Source of the DNA: Thermoflexales bacterium
GTDB taxonomy: Bacteria; Chloroflexota; Anaerolineae; Fen-1058
Assembly: GCA_017882055.1 (NCBI GenBank)
Contig: JADGQE010000190.1
Coordinates: forward strand, 1-7,465
DNA length: 7,465 nucleotides
Reading direction: 5' to 3'
Numbering within the stretch: the stretch's first letter is position 1; every line of letters starts with the position of its first letter. The notes beneath the pieces were generated by a model that made no database searches, had not been told where the DNA came from, and worked only from the letters and a program-made list of their open reading frames with translations. Made by a program: the position numbers and the translations under genes. Positions 1-5,363 of this stretch are shown here, piece by piece.

Positions 1-1
1 T

Positions 2-685
2 CTCGGTGAGATGTTGAAGGAGACCGACTTGCTGGTTCTGGCCTCTCCGATCAGCGCGATACTCGATCTGATCCCGCGCCTGCCTGCGTTGATCTCCGGG
101 CCGCTGCAGCTCATCGATCTTGGCTCGAGCAAGTCGCAGATCGTGGCGGCAATGAAGTGCCTGCCGGAATCGATCAGCCCGATTGGCGGTCATCCGATGT
201 GCGGTAAAGAGACTTCGGGCCTGGACGCCGCCGATGAGCAGCTCTATCGCGATCGGATCTTTGTACTGACGCCATTCGATCGCACCTTGCCGGAGACATT
301 GTCACTGGCTAAAGAATTGGTGGCGGCGGTTGGATCGCGGCTGTTGATCCTCGATCCCGATCGCCATGATCGGGCTGTGGCGGTGATCAGTCATGTGCCT
401 TATCTGACTTCGGTCGCGTTAGTTGATGCTGCGCTGCACGCAGATGATGATCTGGTCTGGCAACTGGCCGCCTCCGGTTTCCGCGACAGCACACGGCTGG
501 CGGCCTCGAATGTGAAGATGATGCAAGACATCCTTACATCGAATCGCCCGGCGGTGCTGGAAGCTCTGGCGCGCGCCCAAGACTCGCTGGCTCAGTTGGC
601 GGAGTTGCTCGAGCAGGGCAATGATGCGGAATTGACCGCGCGGCTGGAGACAAGCCGCCGCCAGCGAGCGGGCCTGTATCAATGA
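2..685 (+). CDS. tyrA: Prephenate/arogenate dehydrogenase (TyrA), copy 1, 5' partial
   Basis: TyrA enzymes oxidatively decarboxylate prephenate (or arogenate) with NAD(P)+ to give hydroxyphenylpyruvate (or tyrosine). The reading frame is open to the window edge. The first in-frame ATG (position 11) is internal, because the visible protein aligns without gaps to residues 67-290 of the neighbouring TyrA; about 66 N-terminal residues carrying the GxGxxG dinucleotide loop lie outside the window. Seen here: DLGSSKS, GGHPMCGKE with the catalytic His (codon 191-193), ISHVPYL, and SGFRDSTRLA with the substrate-binding Arg. About half the residues match copy 2. The notable difference is Tyr (codon 401-403) where copy 2 and Aquifex TyrA (His217) have His; in Aquifex, mutating that His relieved tyrosine inhibition. 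All other motif residues are intact, so it is probably active. Prephenate versus arogenate specificity cannot be read from the sequence. Confidence 0.9.
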   Translation, partial: LGEMLKETDLLVLASPISAILDLIPRLPALISGPLQLIDLGSSKSQIVAAMKCLPESISPIGGHPMCGKETSGLDAADEQLYRDRIFVLTPFDRTLPETLSLAKELVAAVGSRLLILDPDRHDRAVAVISHVPYLTSVALVDAALHADDDLVWQLAASGFRDSTRLAASNVKMMQDILTSNRPAVLEALARAQDSLAQLAELLEQGNDAELTARLETSRRQRAGLYQ

Positions 686-807
686 TGCTGCCAGGCGGAT
701 CGGTGTTTGAGTTGCCTTGCGTGGGGGTCAGGATTGTCAGGGAAGGGGAACTCTATGAATCGGCCTGGTGTTCTATCCAGGAAAGTGCCGGGTGTGAGGT
801 CGGCTGA
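682..807 (+). CDS. Possible 41-residue ORF overlapping the tyrA copy 1 stop
   Basis: An ATG at 682 overlaps the TGA of tyrA copy 1 as ATGA and opens a 41-codon frame ending at TGA 805-807. The overlap geometry is what translational coupling would give, and the frame fills most of the 170-bp spacer. The predicted peptide starts MMLPGGSVFELP and includes RIVREGELYESAWC; I recognise no family, signal peptide or membrane segment. A frame of this length can easily arise by chance in GC-rich DNA, and the ATGA overlap may be coincidence. It is listed only because it is the sole coding candidate in this spacer. Confidence 0.15.
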   Translation: MMLPGGSVFELPCVGVRIVREGELYESAWCSIQESAGCEVG

Positions 808-855
808 TCGATCGATCGCGCCCGGTGCCTCGGCCGCAATCAGGGTGGTGGGCCA

Positions 856-1728
856 ATGTTAAGCGACGATTCAATGGCCCAATCGCTGGCCGACTGCCGT
901 GTGGGTATCATCGGTCTGGGGTTAATCGGTGGTTCGATGGCGTTGGCGCTGCGCGGCCAGTGCGCGTCGATTGCCGGTTATGATACGGATCAGGCGGTTG
1001 TTGAGCAGGCGATTGTGCGTGGCGTGATCGATCGCCCGCTCGATCTGTCCGGCTCGGCGCAGGATGTCGATCTCGTGATCCCGGCCATTCCGGTTCGATC
1101 GATCATCGCTTTGATCCAGAAACTTCCGGCGATGCTGCCCGGTCGATTTCACGTGATCGATCTGGGATCAACCAAGTCGTTGATTGTCAAAGCCATGAAT
1201 GAGCTGCCCGATCGAATTGCGCCGTTGGGCGGCCACCCCATGGTCGGCAAAGAAAAATCGGGACTGGATGCGGCCGAGAGCACGCTGTTTCGTGATCGCG
1301 TCTTTGTCTTTTCGCCGGTTCCGCGGACGCGGCCGGAAACGCTGGAACTTGGCCAGCAGCTGGTGGCGGCGATCGGCGCGCGGCCGATGATCCTCGATCC
1401 TGAACGGCACGATCAACTGGCCGCGACGATCAGCCACGTGCCGCACCTCGTGTCGAGTTCATTGGTCGATGCGGCGGAAGGCAACAACGACGAAATGACG
1501 TGGATGATGGCCTCGTCGGGTTTTCGAGACAGCACCCGCCTGGCCGCGGCGGAGCTTACCCCGCAGCTCGACGTCATCCTGTCTAATCGTGCGGCGATAC
1601 TCGACGACATTGCGCGCGTGATGCGCTCGTTGGAGGCGATGGCCGATTTGATCGAGCTCGGCGACGAGGCCGGGCTGCGCGCCAAATTGGAGATCATTCG
1701 CAAGCGGCGTGCCGGGATGTATCTGTAG
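856..1728 (+). CDS. tyrA: Prephenate/arogenate dehydrogenase (TyrA), copy 2
   Basis: A complete 290-residue TyrA, the usual length for a monofunctional enzyme with no chorismate mutase or ACT domain. The N-terminal Rossmann domain shows GLGLIGGS (residues 20-27) and Asp43 at the end of the second strand, which usually indicates NAD+ preference. Then come DLGSTKS (102-108; Ser105 corresponds to Aquifex Ser126), GGHP with catalytic His127 (Aquifex His147), SHVPH (193-197; His197 matches Aquifex His217, with identical 70-residue spacing from the catalytic His), and FRDSTR with Arg228 (Aquifex Arg250). The C-terminal helical dimerisation region follows. The start at 856 is preceded by a weak GGGTGG-like site; ATG 874 is possible and would remove six residues. 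It follows a tandem paralogue with about 53% identity by hand alignment and precedes aroA by 43 bp, consistent with an aromatic amino acid operon. Confidence 0.93.
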   Translation: MLSDDSMAQSLADCRVGIIGLGLIGGSMALALRGQCASIAGYDTDQAVVEQAIVRGVIDRPLDLSGSAQDVDLVIPAIPVRSIIALIQKLPAMLPGRFHVIDLGSTKSLIVKAMNELPDRIAPLGGHPMVGKEKSGLDAAESTLFRDRVFVFSPVPRTRPETLELGQQLVAAIGARPMILDPERHDQLAATISHVPHLVSSSLVDAAEGNNDEMTWMMASSGFRDSTRLAAAELTPQLDVILSNRAAILDDIARVMRSLEAMADLIELGDEAGLRAKLEIIRKRRAGMYL

Positions 1729-1771
1729 CGCTGGTTGTTCGTGCTCAAGGATTCTTTTCAAAGGCAAAATA

Positions 1772-3052
1772 ATGAACTGGCTTATTCGTCCATCCGATAA
1801 ATTACGCGGTGACGTCCACGTGCCGGGCGATAAATCGATCTCGCATCGTGCCGTGATGCACGCCGCCCTGGCGCAGGGAACCAGCCACATTCGGGGCTTC
1901 TTGCGGGCCGGCGTCACTGAGGCGATGCTGCGCTGCGTGCGCGATCTTGGCTTGCTGGTCGAGTTCGATCAGCAGGGCACGTTGGTGGTCGATGGCGCCG
2001 GTTTGCATTCCCCTGCCGCGCCGCTCGATTGCGGTAATTCGGGCGCGACGATCCGCATGCTGATGGGGGCGCTGGCCGGTTGGCCCGATGTGGTTACCAC
2101 GTTGAGCGGATCGGCCGGACTGCGCCGCCGCCCGATGAAGCGCGTGAGCGAGCCGCTGCGTTTGATGGGCGCAGACATCGCCGAAGATACGCCGCCCCTC
2201 GTCGTGCGTGGCCGGCGGTTGCACGGCGTTGAATACACGCTGCCCGTGGCCAGTGCGCAGGTCAAGGCGGCGATTCTACTGGCGGCGCTGCAAGCCGATG
2301 GCCCGACGACGATTCACGAGCCAGGTCCGTCGCGCGATCATTCGGAGCGGATGCTGCGAGCGCTGGGCGTGTCCGTAGTTGATCACCATCAGACTGTGAC
2401 CATCGAGCCGATTCATGGATCACTGCCAGCCTTTGAATTAACGGTGCCCGGTGACATTTCGTCGGCGACGTTTCTGTTCGCGGCGGCAGCCCTGGTGCCG
2501 GATTCGGAGGTGACGATTCGCGCAGTGGGCATGAATGAAACGCGCACCGGCATCATCGATGCGCTGCAAGCGATGCAAGCCGTGGTAACGATCGACAATT
2601 GCCGTGAGCTGGGCCAGGAGCCGATCGCCGATGTCAACATCCGAGCGAGCGAACTGCAGGGCATTACCATCAGCGGCGACTGGGTCGTACGTATGATCGA
2701 CGAATTCCCGATGCTGGCGGTGATGGCAACGCAGGCCAGGGGTGAGACGATCGTGCGTGATGCGGAGGAACTGCGTGTCAAAGAGTCCGATCGAATCGGG
2801 ACCCTGGCGACTGAATTGCGCAAATTCGGTGCACAGATTGAAGAGCAACCGGATGGCTTCAGCATCGAGGGACCGACGCGGCTGCAGGGCGCGGTCGTCG
2901 ATTCGCATGGCGATCACCGGCTGGCAATGTCGTTGGCTGTCGCCGGTTTGATCGCTGAGGGCGAGACAACGATTGTCAACGCCGAAGCGTGCCGTGAATC
3001 ATTCCCAAACTTTGTTGAACTGATGCAGTCATTGGGCACTGGTGGCTGGTAG
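1772..3052 (+). CDS. aroA: 3-phosphoshikimate 1-carboxyvinyltransferase (EPSP synthase)
   Basis: AroA transfers the enolpyruvyl group of PEP to shikimate-3-phosphate, the sixth shikimate-pathway step, in the cytosol. The 426-residue protein has the normal family length. I chose ATG 1772 (MNWLIRPSDK) rather than the in-frame ATG at 1709, which overlaps tyrA and adds a non-homologous Cys-rich tail; AAAGG lies about 7 bp upstream. Motifs: GDKSISHR (19-26), GNSGATIR (88-95), RRRPMKR, SAQVK, RDHSE, GMNETR, DEFP with catalytic Asp310, RVKESDRI with Lys337, Glu338 and Arg341, and HGDHRLAM (379-386) with PEP-binding Arg383. GDKS, SAQVK and NETR resemble the class II (CP4/Bacillus-like) enzymes. Ala92 sits where Thr97 of the E. 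coli enzyme lies, while the adjacent Gly (E. coli Gly96) is retained. Its stop is followed by the large repeat-bearing spacer before aroE. Confidence 0.96.
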   Translation: MNWLIRPSDKLRGDVHVPGDKSISHRAVMHAALAQGTSHIRGFLRAGVTEAMLRCVRDLGLLVEFDQQGTLVVDGAGLHSPAAPLDCGNSGATIRMLMGALAGWPDVVTTLSGSAGLRRRPMKRVSEPLRLMGADIAEDTPPLVVRGRRLHGVEYTLPVASAQVKAAILLAALQADGPTTIHEPGPSRDHSERMLRALGVSVVDHHQTVTIEPIHGSLPAFELTVPGDISSATFLFAAAALVPDSEVTIRAVGMNETRTGIIDALQAMQAVVTIDNCRELGQEPIADVNIRASELQGITISGDWVVRMIDEFPMLAVMATQARGETIVRDAEELRVKESDRIGTLATELRKFGAQIEEQPDGFSIEGPTRLQGAVVDSHGDHRLAMSLAVAGLIAEGETTIVNAEACRESFPNFVELMQSLGTGGW

Positions 3053-3063
3053 CTGGTGGCTGG
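3041..3063 (+). repeat. 9-bp direct repeat across the aroA stop
   Basis: GGTGGCTGG occurs at 3041-3049 and again at 3055-3063, separated by five bases that include most of the TAG stop of aroA (3050-3052). The last codons of aroA (Gly-Gly-Trp) are encoded by the first copy. This could be slippage or an edge of the inserted material downstream. It is short and may be chance. Confidence 0.4.
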
Positions 3064-3250
3064 CTCGACAATATTAAATTCGTCATTGCGAGCCGCCGCT
3101 GTATCGCGGCGAAGCAATCTCCGCTCGGTTGAGTCTGAGATTGCTTCGCAAACGCCTGGCGGCCCACCCACTCCACACGGCGGAGTGGGGCATGGGCAAG
3201 CGCTCGCAATGACGGTTGCCCGGTAATCTAACAATCTAACATTGTCGAGC
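3063..3250. repeat. Outer 10-bp inverted repeat bracketing the palindromic element
   Basis: GCTCGACAAT at 3063-3072 and its exact reverse complement ATTGTCGAGC at 3241-3250 flank the 134-bp element with 8 and 26 bp of AT-richer sequence in between. Inside the right flank is a perfect tandem duplication of AATCTAAC (3225-3232 and 3233-3240). The pair could be an outer terminal repeat of a larger insertion, a longer stem of the same structure, or coincidence. Confidence 0.5.
3081..3214. repeat. 134-bp palindromic intergenic repeat (MITE/REP-like)
   Basis: The outer arms are perfect 13-bp inverted repeats: CGTCATTGCGAGC (3081-3093) and GCTCGCAATGACG (3202-3214). Nested inside is a second perfect 13-bp pair, GCGAAGCAATCTC (3109-3121) and GAGATTGCTTCGC (3137-3149), separated by 15 bases. 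A third hairpin has CCCACTCC (3167-3174) pairing with GGAGTGGG (3182-3189). No ORF of credible content lies inside, so this is non-autonomous. From memory, arms of this kind (TCATTGCGAG...GAAGCAATCTC) recur as dispersed intergenic repeats in several bacterial phyla including Chloroflexota; I cannot verify copy number here. If the cluster is one transcript, the RNA would fold strongly between aroA and aroE and could affect processing or read-through, but it has no T-tract and is not a typical intrinsic terminator. Confidence 0.8.
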
Positions 3251-3287
3251 TGGTTAATCAATCAACAATCTTCAATCAATAATTTTT
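3251..3287 (+). other. AT-rich leader of aroE without Shine-Dalgarno
   Basis: The bases just upstream of the aroE ATG are rich in A/T with reiterated CAATC words and end in AATTTTT; no GGAGG-like sequence is seen. Other genes here have at least a weak SD. An unstructured A/T-rich leader can support SD-independent initiation, and a promoter could also lie here, but no convincing -35/-10 pair was found. Confidence 0.35.
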
Positions 3288-4085
3288 ATGACACACACTG
3301 TTGGCCTCATTGGTTGGCCGGTCGAACACAGCCGCTCACCGGCGATGCACAATGCTGCGTGTGAAGCACTGGGTCTCGATTGGCGCTACGTGCTGCTGCC
3401 AACGCCACCTGATCAAATCGAGTTGGTGGTTAACCGTATTCGATCGGGAGAACTATCGGGCGCGAACGTGACGATTCCGCATAAGCAAGCCGTGATGCCG
3501 CTGCTCGACGAGCTTGATCCGGCTGCGGCCGCGATCGGCGCAGTGAACACGATTGTGCCGCGCGGCGATCGCTTGATCGGTTACAATACAGATGTGCTGG
3601 GCTTCACGCGCTCGCTGTTAGAAACGGGCGTTGAGGTGAAGGACAACGCCTGCGCGTTACTGGGGGCGGGGGGCGCGGCGCGTGCCGTCGTGTATGCGCT
3701 GCGGCAACTCGGCGCGTCGATTACGATTTATGCGCGTGACGTGGCGAAAGCGCAGTCGCTGATCGGCGCTGGCGCGGCGCGTGCATTGACTGAACTTGAT
3801 CAGATCGATCGGGACACGGTCTTGATCGTCAATACGACGCCACTGGGCATGTCGCCGCAGATCGAGGCTTCGCCCTGGCCTGCTAGTCTAACATTCCCTT
3901 TGAAGGCACTGGCCTTCGATCTGATTTATAATCCGGTGCGTACACACTGGATGATGCAAGCTGAACGATCGGGCAATCGAGTGATCAATGGCCTGCCGAT
4001 GTTGATCTATCAAGGTGCGGCGGCGTTTGAGATGTGGACCGGACAGAGTGCGCCGGTGGATGTGATGCGAAGCGCGATTGTGTAA
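3288..4085 (+). CDS. aroE: Shikimate dehydrogenase
   Basis: AroE reduces 3-dehydroshikimate to shikimate, normally with NADPH. The 265-residue length is typical. The N-terminal substrate domain has SRSPAMHN (15-22), NVTIPHK with catalytic Lys66, GAVNT (Asn87) and GYNTD with catalytic Asp102, matching E. coli Lys65, Asn86 and Asp102. The Rossmann domain has GAGGAARA (126-133). Where the NADPH-specific family usually has NRT after the second strand, this protein has Ala149-Arg150-Asp151, so cofactor preference is uncertain. The C-terminal DLIYNP and GLPMLIYQGAAAFEMWTG signatures are intact. The ATG at 3288 gives the canonical MTHTVGLIGWPVEHSRSP start. The gene follows the repeat-filled 235-bp spacer, the largest in the cluster, and is 38 bp upstream of aroC. 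Confidence 0.95.
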   Translation: MTHTVGLIGWPVEHSRSPAMHNAACEALGLDWRYVLLPTPPDQIELVVNRIRSGELSGANVTIPHKQAVMPLLDELDPAAAAIGAVNTIVPRGDRLIGYNTDVLGFTRSLLETGVEVKDNACALLGAGGAARAVVYALRQLGASITIYARDVAKAQSLIGAGAARALTELDQIDRDTVLIVNTTPLGMSPQIEASPWPASLTFPLKALAFDLIYNPVRTHWMMQAERSGNRVINGLPMLIYQGAAAFEMWTGQSAPVDVMRSAIV

Positions 4086-4112
4086 TGCGGACTGCGTAAC
4101 AATTTTGATCAT

Positions 4113-4118
4113 AGGTGA
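4113..4118 (+). promoter_or_regulatory. Ribosome binding site of aroC
   Basis: AGGTGA ends 5 bases before ATG 4124. It supports that ATG over the in-frame GTG at 4115, which lies inside this SD-like sequence. Confidence 0.6.
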
Positions 4119-4123
4119 AAGCA

Positions 4124-5287
4124 ATGTTGCGATTTTTAACGGCGGGTGAATCACATGGCCCGCAACTGACGGCGATTATTGACGGCCTGCCGGCCGGATT
4201 GGCACTGAGCACGGACGCCATCGATCGCGATCTGGCGAAGCGGCAGGTCGGCTATGGGGCCGGACCACGCATGAAGCTCGAAACCGATCGGGCGCGTATC
4301 ACGGGCGGCGTGATGGCGGGTCACACGACCGGCGGGCCGATTGCGTTGACGATCGACAACCTCGATTACGAGCGCTGGAAAGATCGCGACATTGAGGCGA
4401 TGACGATCCCGCGTCCGGGTCACGCCGATCTGACCGGCGCAGTTAAGTATGGTTACCGTGATTTGCGCCTCGCGTTGGAACGAGCCTCCGCGCGCGAGAC
4501 AGCAGCGCGCGTCGCCGTCGGTGCGATTTGCCGCCAATATCTCGCGGCCTTTGGGATCGAAGTCGGCTCGTACGTGATCGCGATCGGGGCGATTGAAGTC
4601 GAGCTGTCACCTGAACTTTCATACGCCGATCGCTTTGCGCTGGCCGACCAATCGGATGTGCGCTGTCCCGATCCGCATAGCACTGAACAGATGCACGACG
4701 AGATCCGCGCCGCGATGGAAGCAAAAGATACACTGGGTGGCATCACCGAAGTGATCGCGCTCAACGTGCCGACGGGATTAGGAACGCACGTGCAGTGGGA
4801 TCGACGCCTGTCGGCGCGGCTGATCGGAGCATTGTCGAGCGTGCACGCGATGAAGGGTGTGGAGATCGGATCGGCTTTTGCCAACGCGCGTCGACGTGGC
4901 ACGCAGGTGCATGACGAGCTGCGGCTGGCCGATGGCGCGCTCAAGCGTCAGACTAATCGTGCCGGTGGATTCGAAGGCGGCATTACAACGGGTGAACCGA
5001 TCGTCGCGCGCGTGGCGATGAAGCCGATCAGCACGACGCTGAACCCGCTCGGCTCGGTCGATCTAGCCACGGGCAAGGAAGCGCGCACGCACTACGAACG
5101 ATCAGATTTCTGCGCAGTGCCGCGTGCCGGGGTGATTCTGGAATCTATGCTGACCTTCGTGCTGGCGGATGCGCTGATCGAGAAACTCGGCGGCGACAGC
5201 CTCGCCGAAATGAAGCCGCGTTTCGATGCGCTGCGGCAGACGCGGCTGGAAGACCTGATCATGAATAATGTGCCGTGGAGATTCTGA
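4124..5287 (+). CDS. aroC: Chorismate synthase
   Basis: AroC eliminates phosphate from EPSP to make chorismate, using reduced FMN as cofactor. The 387 residues are at the long end of the usual range. I start at ATG 4124, giving MLRFLTAGESHGP, the standard N-terminus. Signatures in order: GESHGP with His11, the region RMKLETDRARITGGV followed by TTGGPIAL, RPGHAD with His100 (the two active-site histidines of the family), RASARETAARVA, RAGGFEGGITTGEP, and the C-terminal ERSDFCAVPRA, followed by LESMLTFVLADAL. All key motifs look intact. The gene ends 76 bp before the TTG start of the aroK-aroB fusion, and that gap holds a strong inverted repeat. No separate flavin reductase is encoded nearby. 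Confidence 0.96.
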   Translation: MLRFLTAGESHGPQLTAIIDGLPAGLALSTDAIDRDLAKRQVGYGAGPRMKLETDRARITGGVMAGHTTGGPIALTIDNLDYERWKDRDIEAMTIPRPGHADLTGAVKYGYRDLRLALERASARETAARVAVGAICRQYLAAFGIEVGSYVIAIGAIEVELSPELSYADRFALADQSDVRCPDPHSTEQMHDEIRAAMEAKDTLGGITEVIALNVPTGLGTHVQWDRRLSARLIGALSSVHAMKGVEIGSAFANARRRGTQVHDELRLADGALKRQTNRAGGFEGGITTGEPIVARVAMKPISTTLNPLGSVDLATGKEARTHYERSDFCAVPRAGVILESMLTFVLADALIEKLGGDSLAEMKPRFDALRQTRLEDLIMNNVPWRF

Positions 5288-5290
5288 GAC

Positions 5291-5346
5291 GTATTGCGTA
5301 GTGCGTATGGCGTGGCGCTTTTTACGCAGTACGGAATACGCACTAC
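5291..5346. repeat. Inverted repeat (hairpin) upstream of aroK-aroB
   Basis: GTAGTGCGTAT (5298-5308) is perfectly complementary to ATACGCACTAC (5336-5346). An overlapping second pairing is GTATTGCGTA (5291-5300) with TACGCAGTAC (5323-5332), with one G-U. The right arm ends 3 bases before the GGAGG ribosome-binding site of the fusion gene. As RNA it would form a stable hairpin with a 27-nt loop beginning GGCGTGGCGC and containing TTTTT. It has no T-tract after the stem, so I do not call it a terminator. Confidence 0.65.
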
Positions 5347-5349
5347 TTT

Positions 5350-5354
5350 GGAGG
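5350..5354 (+). promoter_or_regulatory. Ribosome binding site of aroK-aroB (decides TTG start)
   Basis: GGAGG lies 9 bases upstream of TTG 5364. No in-frame ATG or GTG lies nearby at a suitable distance; the in-frame ATGs at 5268 and 5307 would place the hairpin inside the coding region and, for 5268, overlap aroC. Confidence 0.75.
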
Positions 5355-5363
5355 AATAGCCGA

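Noticed and set aside
1709..1771. Upstream ATG extension of aroA
   Set aside because: It overlaps the tyrA end and adds a Cys-rich stretch with no resemblance to EPSP synthase; ATG 1772 gives the canonical N-terminus and normal length.
1413..1917. Long open frames on the minus strand opposite tyrA, aroA and other genes
   Set aside because: They lie antisense to genes with clear enzyme motifs, show Arg/Ser/Ala-rich composition with no recognisable motif, and are expected in GC-rich coding DNA.
3137..3214. Intrinsic terminator in the aroA-aroE spacer
   Set aside because: Stable stems are present but no run of T follows them on the + strand, and the same pathway continues downstream.
3081..3214. 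CRISPR array or tRNA/riboswitch in the repeat-rich spacer
   Set aside because: Repeats are inverted and nested, not direct and evenly spaced; no cloverleaf or recognised aptamer core is visible.
2914..3261. Minus-strand ORFs over the aroA-aroE spacer
   Set aside because: They cross the palindromic repeat and the aroA 3' end; their content reflects the repeat sequence and shows no domain.
3242..3283. Promoter for aroE with TTGTCG as a -35 box
   Set aside because: No acceptable -10 hexamer occurs at 16-18 bp spacing; AT-richness alone is not enough.
4115..4123. GTG start for aroC
   Set aside because: This GTG lies inside the AGGTGA ribosome-binding sequence, and the family N-terminus begins at ATG 4124.
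5268..5363. ATG start for the aroK-aroB fusion at 5268
   Set aside because: It overlaps aroC, runs through the hairpin and encodes residues unlike any kinase N-terminus; GGAGG supports TTG 5364.
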